A stretch of 11,327 bases of DNA from Pseudonocardiaceae bacterium (GTDB taxonomy: Bacteria; Actinomycetota; Actinomycetes; Mycobacteriales; Pseudonocardiaceae). A program made the translations under genes and the position numbers. Shown here in pieces: positions 4,274 through 11,327 of this stretch. Location: NCBI GenBank assembly GCA_025937115.1, contig JAICSB010000063.1, forward strand, positions 1 to 11,327, in the 5' to 3' direction. Every line of letters begins with the position of its first letter. The stretch's first letter is position 1. The notes under the pieces are model-generated. The model was not told the origin of the DNA, searched no databases, and saw only the letters and a program-made list of their open reading frames with translations.

Positions 4274-5712
4274 TGGTCACGGCGGTTCCCACTGCGGACG
4301 CGGGCGCGGAGCCCGGGTCCGCTCCGCCCACCAAACGCGGCATCGAGCTGATCATGCTGGCCTTCGCCGCGATTGTGGTGACCACGGCGCTGGTGCTGGT
4401 GGAGCTCAACCAACCGCAGGGGGTAACCCGGTCGGTGCTCTACGACGGGGCCGCTTACCTCGCCTTGTTCGGTGCTGCCCATATCGCGGTGCGGTGGTTC
4501 GCTCCCTACGCCGACCCGCTGATCCTGCCCTGCGTCGCGTTGCTCAACGGGCTGGGGCTGGTGATGATCCACCGGCTCGACCTGGCCGACAAGGCATCGG
4601 CCGCCTCGGTAGGCGACCCGGTTCCGGCTGGCAACCTCCCGCATCAGATCGCCTGGACCACCGTCGGCCTCGCCTTGTTCGTGGGAGTGCTGGCGCTGGT
4701 CCGCGACCATCGCATGCTGGCCCGCTATGGCTACACCTGCGGGCTGGTCGGGCTGGCCGCGCTGGCCCTGCCCGGCCTGCTACCCAGCGCCGTCTCCGAG
4801 GTCAACGGCGCGAAGATCTGGCTGCGGTTAGGTGGGCTGACCATCCAACCGGGTGAGTTCGCCAAGATCCTGATCATGATTTTCGTCGCCGCGTTCCTGG
4901 TGACCAAACGGGACCTGTTCACCACCGCCGGCCGCAAAGTGCTGGGCATGGAGCTGCCCCGAGCCAGAGACCTGGCCCCGCTGCTGGCGGCCTGGGGGAT
5001 CTCGCTGGGTGTACTGGTGCTCGAAAAGGATCTGGGCACCTCGCTGCTGTTCTTCGGCATCGTGCTGGTGCTCATCTACGTCGCCACCGAACGGGTCGCC
5101 TGGCTGGTGATCGGGCTGATCTTCTTCCTCGGTGGGGCGACGGTCTCGGACATGATCTTCAAGCATGTCCAACAGCGGGTGACCGCCTGGATCAACCCGT
5201 TCTCCGACTACGACGGAGCCGGCTACCAGATGGCGCAGTCGTTGTTCGGGTTGGGCACCGGCGGGGTGTTCGGCACCGGGCTGGGTGCCGGCCGTCCCGA
5301 CCTGGTGCCGGAAGCGCACACCGACTTCATCACCGCCGCGATCGGCGAGGAGCTGGGTTTTGTCGGATTGGCCGCGGTCCTGCTCACCTACCTGCTGGTG
5401 GTCATGCGCGGGATGCGTACCGCGCTGACCGTCCGGGACACCTTCGGCAAGCTGCTCGCCGCGGGCCTAGCCTTCGCGATCGGCCTGGAGGTGTTCATCG
5501 TGGTCGGCGGGGTGACCAAGCTGATCCCGCTGACCGGGCTCACCGCGCCGTTTTTGGCCTACGGCGGCTCGTCGCTGCTGGCCAACTACATCCTGGTGGC
5601 GCTATTGCTGCGGATCTCCCATGCGGCGCGCTCCCCGGCGGCGTCGGCGGCGCCGCGCAAGCCGGTAGCGCCGCTGGCCGAGGCACGCACCGAGATGGTG
5701 CAGCGCCCGTGA
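4273..5712 (+). CDS. rodA: RodA, SEDS-family peptidoglycan glycosyltransferase
   Basis: This 479-residue integral membrane protein polymerises lipid II into glycan strands together with a class B PBP. About twelve hydrophobic segments can be counted. Family motifs are G187-G-L-T-I-Q-P-G-E-F-A-K, the large extracytoplasmic loop with P346-E-A-H-T-D351-F (the Asp generally taken as catalytic in SEDS proteins), I357-G-E-E-L-G362, and G412-G-V-T-K-L-I-P-L-T-G followed by A429-Y-G-G-S-S. FtsW shares these motifs, but the adjoining pbpA and the operon context point to RodA. It starts on the last base of the pstP stop (TGATG) and ends overlapping pbpA (GTGA), so SEDS and PBP partners would be made together. 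Confidence 0.95.
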   Translation: MVTAVPTADAGAEPGSAPPTKRGIELIMLAFAAIVVTTALVLVELNQPQGVTRSVLYDGAAYLALFGAAHIAVRWFAPYADPLILPCVALLNGLGLVMIHRLDLADKASAASVGDPVPAGNLPHQIAWTTVGLALFVGVLALVRDHRMLARYGYTCGLVGLAALALPGLLPSAVSEVNGAKIWLRLGGLTIQPGEFAKILIMIFVAAFLVTKRDLFTTAGRKVLGMELPRARDLAPLLAAWGISLGVLVLEKDLGTSLLFFGIVLVLIYVATERVAWLVIGLIFFLGGATVSDMIFKHVQQRVTAWINPFSDYDGAGYQMAQSLFGLGTGGVFGTGLGAGRPDLVPEAHTDFITAAIGEELGFVGLAAVLLTYLLVVMRGMRTALTVRDTFGKLLAAGLAFAIGLEVFIVVGGVTKLIPLTGLTAPFLAYGGSSLLANYILVALLLRISHAARSPAASAAPRKPVAPLAEARTEMVQRP

Positions 5713-7184
5713 ACACTCCGCTTCGTCGGGTCGCGCTGGCCGTCATGGGCATGATCGTGCTGTTGCTAGCCAACGCCACCTACATCCAGGTCGTCAACGC
5801 AGACACCTACCGGACCGACCCACGCAACCGGCGGGTGCTGCTCGACGAGTACAGCCGCCAACGCGGTGAGATCATCGCCGGCGGGTTGCCGGTGGCCAGC
5901 TCGGTGGAAACCAGCGGGCAGCTGCGCTTCCTGCGCAAGTACCTCGACGGCCCGATGTACGCCCCGGTCACCGGCTACTACTCGCTGCGCTACGGGGCGG
6001 GCGGCATGGAGAACGCGATGGACTCCTTGCTCAACGGTTCCGACGGCCGGCTGTTCGTGCGGCGGCTGTCGGACCTGGTCACCGGGCGCGAGCCCAGCGG
6101 CGGCAGCGTCGAGCTCACCATCAACCCGGCCGTCCAGCGGGTGGCCTACGACCAGCTGACCCGCCGGGGCTACACCGGCGCGGTGGTGGCGATCAAGCCG
6201 AGCACCGGGGAGATCCTGGCGATGGCGTCCACCCCGTCCTACGACCCGAACCAGCTGTCCTCGCACGACGGCGCGCAGCAGGAATCCGCCTGGAACGCCG
6301 ACACCTCGGCCAAGCGTGACGCCCCGCTGACCAACCGGGCGGTCGCGGCGATCTACCCGCCGGGGTCGACCTTCAAGCTGGTGGTCACCGCGGCCGCGCT
6401 GGAGGCGGGTAAGGCCACCCCGCAGACCCCGCTGACGGCGGCCGCGGCGTTGCAGCTGGAGAACACCACGACGTTGCTGCACAACTTCGCCGACCAGCCG
6501 TGCGGGCCGGGCGCCACCGTCACGCTCAAGACGGCACTGGTGCGTTCCTGCAACGCCGCCTTCGCGCAGCTCGCGGCCACGGTCGGGGAAACCGACCTGC
6601 GCAAACAGGCCCAATTGCTCGGTATCGGGCAGCAGGATCTCGCCATCCCGATCCAGGTGACACCGTCGACGCTGGGTGCCATTCCCGACGTCGCGGCGTT
6701 GGAACAGTCCGGCATCGGGCAGCGCGATGTGGCGCTGACCCCCTTGCAGAACGCGATGATCGCCGCGACGATCGCCAACGGCGGGGTGCGGATGAAACCC
6801 CATTTGGTGCGCAACATCTTGGCCCCGGACCTGTCTGTGCTGGACCAGACCGCACCGGAGCAGGTCGGCGTGGCGATGTCTCGCTTCACCGCCGACCAGA
6901 TCCGGGACCTGATGGTCGCCGCTGAGAACAGCTACCGCAACGACGGTAAGATCAACGGTGTCAGTATCGCCGCGAAGACCGGCACCGCCGAGCATGGCGC
7001 TGATCCCAAGAACACCCCTCCGCACGGGTGGTATGTGGCCTTCGCGCCCGCCGACAACCCGCAGGTCGCGATCGCAGTGCTGGTCGAGAACGGCGGAGAC
7101 CGCAACCTGGAGGCCACCGGCGGCTCCCTCGCCGCCCCCATCGGCCGAGCCGTCATCGGCGCCGCACTGCAAGGAGCCCGCTGA
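5709..7184 (+). CDS. pbpA: PbpA, class B penicillin-binding protein (DD-transpeptidase)
   Basis: This 491-residue bitopic transpeptidase cross-links peptidoglycan and is the partner of RodA. One N-terminal membrane helix (about 8-28) is followed by a dimerisation/pedestal region. The penicillin-binding domain contains all three active-site motifs: S220-T-F-K223 (nucleophile Ser220), S280-C-N282 and K423-T-G-T426. The length equals that of mycobacterial PbpA. The GTG start overlaps the rodA stop (GTGA). The stop is followed at once by an overlapping ATG (TGATG) that opens a 36-codon ORF, and then by the only long gap in the operon. In mycobacteria PbpA is a PknB substrate and acts in division. 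No motif is missing, so the protein should be active. Confidence 0.95.
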   Translation: MNTPLRRVALAVMGMIVLLLANATYIQVVNADTYRTDPRNRRVLLDEYSRQRGEIIAGGLPVASSVETSGQLRFLRKYLDGPMYAPVTGYYSLRYGAGGMENAMDSLLNGSDGRLFVRRLSDLVTGREPSGGSVELTINPAVQRVAYDQLTRRGYTGAVVAIKPSTGEILAMASTPSYDPNQLSSHDGAQQESAWNADTSAKRDAPLTNRAVAAIYPPGSTFKLVVTAAALEAGKATPQTPLTAAAALQLENTTTLLHNFADQPCGPGATVTLKTALVRSCNAAFAQLAATVGETDLRKQAQLLGIGQQDLAIPIQVTPSTLGAIPDVAALEQSGIGQRDVALTPLQNAMIAATIANGGVRMKPHLVRNILAPDLSVLDQTAPEQVGVAMSRFTADQIRDLMVAAENSYRNDGKINGVSIAAKTGTAEHGADPKNTPPHGWYVAFAPADNPQVAIAVLVENGGDRNLEATGGSLAAPIGRAVIGAALQGAR

Positions 7185-7294
7185 TGCCGATCTTGAGCGC
7201 TCTGAGCCTCCCGAACTCCACAGCAGAGCTGTTCGGACGGCCACAGACAGCTCTGCTGTGGAGTTCGGGAGCTGTAGGGCTGATATGGGGCTGA
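7184..7294 (+). CDS. Possible 36-codon bridging ORF between pbpA and pknA
   Basis: An ATG at 7184 overlaps the pbpA stop as TGATG, the same arrangement as pstP-rodA. The frame stays open for 36 codons (start [10 protein letters not shown], end AVGLIWG) and stops at 7292-7294, overlapping the pknA start at 7285. It runs through both arms of the 25-bp inverted repeat, so its middle part encodes the repeat in both orientations. I see no homology. It may be chance, or a leader ORF whose translation opens the hairpin and hands ribosomes to pknA. The product itself need not matter. Confidence 0.25.
   Translation: MPILSALSLPNSTAELFGRPQTALLWSSGAVGLIWG
7208..7271. repeat. Perfect 25-bp inverted repeat in the pbpA-pknA gap
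   Basis: The left arm 7208-7232 (starting CTCCCGAACTCC) and the right arm 7247-7271 (ending GGAGTTCGGGAG) are exact reverse complements around a 14-base loop. No T-run follows, so it is not a standard terminator. The right arm ends 13 bases before the pknA ATG and includes GGGAG (7267-7271). A separate AGGG at 7276-7279 is left free as ribosome binding site. It could be an RNA stem that limits read-through or protects the mRNA end, a translational control element, a protein-binding site, or a dispersed short palindromic (MITE-like) element. Confidence 0.9.
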
Positions 7295-8727
7295 GCAGCG
7301 GGCAGGTGCTGGCGGGGCGCTACCGGTTGGGGCGGCGCATCGCCATCGGCGGCATGGGTGAGGTGTGGCAGGCGGCCGACACTCGGCTGGACCGGCAGGT
7401 CGCCGTCAAGGTGCTCAGGCCGGAGCTGTCCGGCGACGCGGAGTTCCGGCAGCGGTTCCACACCGAAGCGCGGATGACCGCGTCGCTGAACCATCCCGGG
7501 ATCGCCGCGGTGCACGACTACGGTGAAGCAGCCAGCGATCCGGTGGTCGCGTACCTGGTTATGGAGCTGGTCCCAGGGGATCCACTGGACAGTATCCTGA
7601 TCCGGCATCCGCGGCTGAGTGCCAGCCGGACGTTGGACATCCTGGGCCAAGCCGGCGCCGCGCTGCAGGCCGCGCACGAGCGCGGTCTGGTGCATCGAGA
7701 CATCAAGCCCGCAAATATCCTGATCACCCCCGATGGCACAGTGAAGCTCACCGACTTCGGCATCGCCAGAGCCGTCGACGCAGCTCCGGTGACCCGCACC
7801 GGGATGGTGATGGGCACCGCGCACTACATCGCCCCGGAGCAGGCAGCCGGTGACGACGCCGGTCCAGCCGGAGACGTCTACTCGTTGGGCGTGGTGGGCT
7901 ACGAGTGCCTGGCCGGCGGGCGCCCGTTCTCGGCGGACAACGCCGTGACCATCGCGATGATGCACATCCGGGACCAGCCACCTGCGTTGCCACCGGATGT
8001 GCCGCCAGCGGTCTGTGAGCTGATCGAGACAGCGCTGGCCAAGGACCCCCGCCAGCGATACCGCACCGGCGGTGAGTTCGCCGCCGCCGTTGCCGCCATC
8101 CAGGCCGGGCACCGGGTGCCGCTGCCTACCGGCGCGACCAGCAGCACCCCCACCGCAGCACTGCGCGGCGCCACCCTGCCACCACCAACCGCGCTGCTGC
8201 CATCCCTGCCGCCCCCGGGGCCGCGCTACGCCGAACGCCGCGGCGCAGGGCTAATCACAGTTGTCCTGCTCAGTGTGCTCGCGCTGGTGCTGGGCGGCTA
8301 CCTGGTCCGCGAGGTACTACGCACGGCCGCGCCCACCGGGGTGGCCGGTGGGACAGGCATGACCACGGCCCCTGTTGCGCCGGCGACACCATCGCCGGTC
8401 CCGAGCCCGGTCGAGACACCGCCGTCTGCCAAGCAGCAGCCAATCCAGCCCGAACCCACCAAGATGCAACCCCACCCGGAGCCGACCAACACGGGCGACG
8501 CAGCCCCGGAGGTACTCATCATTCCGACCGACTACTTGGGCTACCGGGGCAGCGATGCCGTCGTGACCGCGAAACAGCATGGGCTGATACCGCGAGTGAT
8601 CGACGACGATGGCGACCAGATCGACCCGGACCTGCGGTCCCAGTGCCGGGTCACCGGAGTGGACCCGCTGTCCGGTTACGTCCCGCTGCGATCAACTCTG
8701 GAGCTGACCTGCCGGGAGGGACAGTGA
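7285..8727 (+). CDS. pknA: PknA, transmembrane Ser/Thr protein kinase
   Basis: This 480-residue Hanks-type kinase controls division and wall synthesis and phosphorylates partners such as the FHA proteins and PknB. The kinase domain is about residues 13-270: Gly-loop G22-G-M-G-E-V, Lys42, H137-R-D139, K141 and Asn144, D157-F-G, and activation-loop T170 and T172 before G177-T-A-H-Y-I-A-P-E. A Pro-rich linker leads to a membrane helix at about 322-342. The outside part has a Pro/Thr-rich stretch and then residues about 408-476 that look like one PASTA-type domain with Cys454 and Cys476. The mycobacterial PknA I can recall has no such domain. The ATG at 7285 is chosen from kinase-domain alignment and AGGG at 7276-7279. 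The stop overlaps pknB (GTGA). Expression may be tuned by the inverted repeat just upstream. Confidence 0.94.
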   Translation: MGLSSGQVLAGRYRLGRRIAIGGMGEVWQAADTRLDRQVAVKVLRPELSGDAEFRQRFHTEARMTASLNHPGIAAVHDYGEAASDPVVAYLVMELVPGDPLDSILIRHPRLSASRTLDILGQAGAALQAAHERGLVHRDIKPANILITPDGTVKLTDFGIARAVDAAPVTRTGMVMGTAHYIAPEQAAGDDAGPAGDVYSLGVVGYECLAGGRPFSADNAVTIAMMHIRDQPPALPPDVPPAVCELIETALAKDPRQRYRTGGEFAAAVAAIQAGHRVPLPTGATSSTPTAALRGATLPPPTALLPSLPPPGPRYAERRGAGLITVVLLSVLALVLGGYLVREVLRTAAPTGVAGGTGMTTAPVAPATPSPVPSPVETPPSAKQQPIQPEPTKMQPHPEPTNTGDAAPEVLIIPTDYLGYRGSDAVVTAKQHGLIPRVIDDDGDQIDPDLRSQCRVTGVDPLSGYVPLRSTLELTCREGQ

Positions 8728-10796
8728 GCGGTCGGTCCCCATCGGGTGACAGCCGGCGGGGGGGCATGATGGACTCCGGGCCGGGCCCCACCACGGCACG
8801 GATCACGAACAAGGACCGGAACGGCGCCGGAATGACCATTCCCCGACTACTGTCGGACCGCTACGAGCTGGGCGAGACGCTCGGCTACGGGGGCATGTCC
8901 GAGGTGCACCTCGGACGCGACGTGCGGCTCGACCGCGACGTCGCGGTCAAGGTGTTGCGCGCCGATCTCGCCCGGGACCCGCAGTTCCAGCACCGCTTCC
9001 GCCGGGAGGCGCAGAACGCCGCCGCGCTGAACCACCCCGCCATCGTCGCGGTGTACGACACCGGCGAGACGGTTTCTGACTACGGTCCGTTGCCCTACAT
9101 CGTGATGGAGTACGTCGAGGGCCGCACGCTGCGTGACATCGTTAAGACCGAGGGTCCGATGGACGAACAGCGCGCGATGGAGACGATGGCGGACATCTGC
9201 GCCGCGCTGGACTTCAGCCACCGCAACGGCATCATCCACCGCGACGTCAAACCGGCCAACGTGATGATCAACAATGCCGGCGCGGTCAAGGTGATGGATT
9301 TCGGTATCGCCAGGGCGCTGGCCGATGGGCAGGGCGTGACTCAGACCGCCGCAGTGGTCGGCACCGCGCAGTATCTGTCCCCCGAACAGGCACGTGGGGA
9401 ACTGGTAGACGCCCGGTCGGATGTCTACGCCGCCGGTTGCGTGCTCTACGAGCTGATCACCGGGGAGCCGCCGTTCACCGGTGACTCCCCGGTCGCGGTG
9501 GCCTACCAGCACGTCCGCGAAGACCCAATCCCACCGTCACGGCAGAATCCTGACGTGTCCGCGGCGCTGGACGCGGTGGTGCTCAAGGCGATGAGCAAGA
9601 ATCCGGCCAACCGGTACCAGTCCGCTGCTGAGATGCGCACGGACCTGGTTCGGGTCTTGTCCGGGCAGCGCCAGCTGGCGCCGGTAATCATGACCGACGC
9701 GGACCGTGACCTGATGCTCGACTCGGGCCCCACGGTCGCCATCCGGCCGATCCGACCTACTCGGACCAGCCGCCGCCACGCCGAGCCCACCGGGGCGTCG
9801 GTCGAGGAGCGGCGGTCCGGACGGGGTCTGGGGATCCTCACCACGGTGGTCATCATCGCGATCGTCGGACTGCTCCTGCTGCTGTTCACCGACGTCTTCG
9901 GAGGCGGACCGAAACCCGTCGCGCTACCCAACGTGGTCGGCCAGCCGGTGCCGTCCGCCGAGCAATCGCTCAACGCCGCCGGCTTCCAGACCGAGCGTCA
10001 TCCGGTCGAGTCAACCCCGCAGGACCTCGATCGGGTGGTGGCGATGAGCCCGGTCGGCCAGGCGGCACGGGGAACAACGGTGCGGCTGGACGTCGGCGCC
10101 GGGCCGGCTGAGGTAGAGGTGCCCAACCTGCTCGGTCTGGACCGCGTGCAGGCCCAAGCGTCCCTGCAACAGGTGGGTCTGGTGCTTTCACCCGACCAAG
10201 GCACCCAAGTCGCCCAGGACGACAAGGACGTCGGCCGGGTACTCGTCCAGGATCCGGCCGCCGGTGGCCGGCTGGCTAAGGGCAAAGCGGTGGCCATCAC
10301 CGTCGGGGTGGCGCCGGAGACCGTGGGTGTGCCCGACGTCGTCGGCACCAATATCGACCAGGCTCAGCGCAACATCGTGGTCGCGCACCTCACCGCCGCG
10401 GTACAGGACGTCGACTCCACGGCGCCCAAGGGTCAGGTCCTGAGGCAGAACCCGGGCGGGGGTAATACCGTCAAGGCGGGCGCTACGGTCACCCTCACGG
10501 TGTCCCGAGGCAACCAGATCCAGATGCCGGACCTGCGTGGTCAGACCCCGACACAGGCGCAGAACACGCTGCGGAAGTTGGGTTGGACCGGGACTCTGAA
10601 GGAGGTCTTCACCCCGGTCGAGGATGCGACTCAGGTCGGGTTCATCGTCGCCCAGGACGTTCCTGTGGGTACCGGATTCGCTCGCGATCAGACCATCACG
10701 ATCACCGTCGGCCAGAACAACGCGGCCACCAGCAGCACCACCACCACCAGCGGGATCTTCGGCAGTACCAGCGGGTTCCCCAGCCCAGGTGGCTGA
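8724..10796 (+). CDS. pknB: PknB, PASTA-domain transmembrane Ser/Thr protein kinase
   Basis: This receptor kinase senses muropeptides or lipid II and regulates peptidoglycan synthesis. With the GTG start it has 690 residues: an N-terminal extension (1-36), a kinase domain (about 45-312; G54-Y-G-G-M-S-E-V, Lys76, H172-R-D174, D192-F-G, activation-loop T206 and T208), a membrane helix at about 369-389, and four PASTA domains at about 397-458, 462-529, 532-596 and 597-664. It ends in a Ser/Thr/Gly-rich tail. The GTG overlaps the pknA stop (GTGA) and has GGGAGGG at 8714-8720. The usual family N-terminus ([13 protein letters not shown]) corresponds to the ATG at 8832, which has only a weak ribosome binding site. 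ATG 8766 is a third option. I prefer 8724, but the start is not settled. It is the last gene of the operon. Confidence 0.94.
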   Translation: MSGRSPSGDSRRGGMMDSGPGPTTARITNKDRNGAGMTIPRLLSDRYELGETLGYGGMSEVHLGRDVRLDRDVAVKVLRADLARDPQFQHRFRREAQNAAALNHPAIVAVYDTGETVSDYGPLPYIVMEYVEGRTLRDIVKTEGPMDEQRAMETMADICAALDFSHRNGIIHRDVKPANVMINNAGAVKVMDFGIARALADGQGVTQTAAVVGTAQYLSPEQARGELVDARSDVYAAGCVLYELITGEPPFTGDSPVAVAYQHVREDPIPPSRQNPDVSAALDAVVLKAMSKNPANRYQSAAEMRTDLVRVLSGQRQLAPVIMTDADRDLMLDSGPTVAIRPIRPTRTSRRHAEPTGASVEERRSGRGLGILTTVVIIAIVGLLLLLFTDVFGGGPKPVALPNVVGQPVPSAEQSLNAAGFQTERHPVESTPQDLDRVVAMSPVGQAARGTTVRLDVGAGPAEVEVPNLLGLDRVQAQASLQQVGLVLSPDQGTQVAQDDKDVGRVLVQDPAAGGRLAKGKAVAITVGVAPETVGVPDVVGTNIDQAQRNIVVAHLTAAVQDVDSTAPKGQVLRQNPGGGNTVKAGATVTLTVSRGNQIQMPDLRGQTPTQAQNTLRKLGWTGTLKEVFTPVEDATQVGFIVAQDVPVGTGFARDQTITITVGQNNAATSSTTTTSGIFGSTSGFPSPGG

Positions 10797-10800
10797 CCGG

Positions 10801-10838
10801 GTCAGCGCACCGCCGCGGGGGTCAGCGCACCGCCGCGG
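10801..10838. repeat. 20-bp tandem duplication at the trpG 3' end
   Basis: GTCAGCGCACCGCCGCGG occurs at 10801-10818 and again at 10821-10838, a period of 20 bases. The second unit contains the last codons and stop (TGA, - strand) of the amidotransferase gene. The first unit repeats them just downstream, so the pknB-trpG gap is largely a copy of the gene end. The convergent gap is only 25 bases and I see no strong intrinsic terminator in it. Confidence 0.9.
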
Positions 10839-11327
10839 CGGAGGCGAGCTTGTGCATCTGGTTCTCCAGCTCGACCACGCGTGCCTCGTCCACCTCGGCT
10901 CCCGCGAGACGCAGCCAGTTCGCCAGCAACCGGTGCCCGGAGTCGGTGAGCACCGACTCCGGGTGGAACTGCACGCCGTGCACTGGAAGCTCCCGGTGGC
11001 GCAGCGCCATCACGATCCCCGACTCGGTACGGCCGGTGACCTCGAGCTCGTCCGGGATGGTCTCGGGCAGCACGGTCAGCGAGTGGTACCGGGTGGCGGT
11101 GAACGGCTGCGGCAACCCGGTGAGCACCGCAACGCCGTCGTGGTACACCAGGGACGTCTTGCCGTGCAGCAGTTCTGGGGCTCGGGCCACAGTGGCGCCC
11201 CAGACGGCGCCGATTGCCTGGTGCCCGAGGCAGACGCCGAGTAACGGGCGGCGCTGCGCGGCACAGTCCCGGATGATGTCCATGCTCGCGCCGGCTCGGT
11301 CCGGCGTACCTGGGCCGGGGCTGATCA
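10822..11327 (-). CDS. trpG: Class I glutamine amidotransferase, anthranilate / aminodeoxychorismate synthase component II (5' end cut)
   Basis: This gene runs off the window edge. About 168 C-terminal residues are visible out of an expected 200 or more. The reading frame is open past the ATG at 11283 and encodes ISPGPGTPDRAG, a conserved N-terminal-half motif of the family, so that ATG is not the start. The nucleophile Cys sits in G-V-C-L-G-H-Q, and the His and Glu of the triad in H-G-V-Q-F-H-P-E-S. The enzyme releases ammonia from glutamine for a chorismate-using partner, feeding tryptophan (TrpE) or folate (PabB). The sequence alone does not separate these, and many actinobacteria use one such subunit for both. 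It is convergent with pknB, as in mycobacteria (Rv0013/pknB). The short C-terminal extension E-L-E-N-Q-M-H-K-L-A-S-A-A-A-V-R may be helical. Confidence 0.92.
   Translation of the reverse strand, partial: ISPGPGTPDRAGASMDIIRDCAAQRRPLLGVCLGHQAIGAVWGATVARAPELLHGKTSLVYHDGVAVLTGLPQPFTATRYHSLTVLPETIPDELEVTGRTESGIVMALRHRELPVHGVQFHPESVLTDSGHRLLANWLRLAGAEVDEARVVELENQMHKLASAAAVR

Noticed and set aside
5766..7244. Long open frame on the - strand opposite pbpA (492 codons)
   Set aside because: It has low-complexity Arg/Gly/Val-rich translation without any motif and lies opposite a complete, motif-bearing PbpA. Long antisense frames are expected in GC-rich genes.
7208..7271. Rho-independent terminator between pbpA and pknA
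   Set aside because: The stem is strong but is followed by GCTGTAGGGCTGATATG, with no T-run, and pknA/pknB need read-through or a new promoter that I cannot see.
10792..10806. Terminator at the pknB-trpG junction
   Set aside because: The dyad GCTGACC-G-GGTCAGC has a one-base centre, so the RNA hairpin would be only about 5 bp, and no T-run follows on either strand.
1..11327. CRISPR arrays, transposases, integrases or other mobile-element genes
   Set aside because: None were seen. The only repeats are the two-copy cassette, the inverted repeat at 7208-7271 and the short tandem repeat at 10801-10838.

Overview
The window is GC-rich actinobacterial DNA. Its main part is the conserved cell-wall and cell-division signalling cluster found near the origin in Actinomycetota: fhaA-fhaB-pstP-rodA-pbpA-pknA-pknB on the + strand, with a tRNA-Leu on the - strand upstream and a convergent trpG/pabA-type gene downstream. 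Gene order and protein features match the mycobacterial arrangement. The proteins are not mycobacterial in detail: FhaA is short, PknA carries a PASTA-like tail, and PknB has four PASTA domains and a Ser/Thr tail. A Pseudonocardiales-like organism is my best guess from protein character alone.

Layout. Positions 1-1157 hold two tandem copies of a small cassette about 725-730 bp apart. Each copy has a short Gly-rich peptide gene, a nearly identical structured 3' region (two hairpin domains) and a strong intrinsic terminator. Copy A lacks its first 4 bases at the window edge. Copy B is complete and ends in Cys-Gly-Cys, which copy A lacks. Positions 1156-1301 are non-coding and contain a perfect 16-bp palindrome. 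A tRNA-Leu(CAG) lies at 1302-1384 (-), followed by a divergent promoter region. The operon runs from 1517 to 10796. A Gln amidotransferase gene (10822 to the window end, -) is cut by the edge.

How the genes work together. FhaA and FhaB are phospho-threonine readers. PstP is the PP2C phosphatase that opposes the membrane Ser/Thr kinases PknA and PknB. RodA (SEDS glycosyltransferase) and PbpA (class B PBP transpeptidase) form a peptidoglycan synthase pair. PknB's PASTA domains sense muropeptides or lipid II outside the cell. The operon therefore joins sensor, writer, eraser, readers and wall-building effectors. Genes overlap by 1-4 bases or lie 7 bases apart, except for one 100-base gap between pbpA and pknA. 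That gap holds a perfect 25-bp inverted repeat and a 36-codon ORF bridging the two genes.

The best candidates for something undescribed are the duplicated Gly-rich peptide/structured-RNA cassette, the intra-operon inverted repeat with its bridging ORF, and a well-placed internal start in fhaA that could yield a second, FHA-only product. No peptide-modifying enzyme, transporter, integrase or CRISPR is visible, so any function for the peptide cassette is inference.
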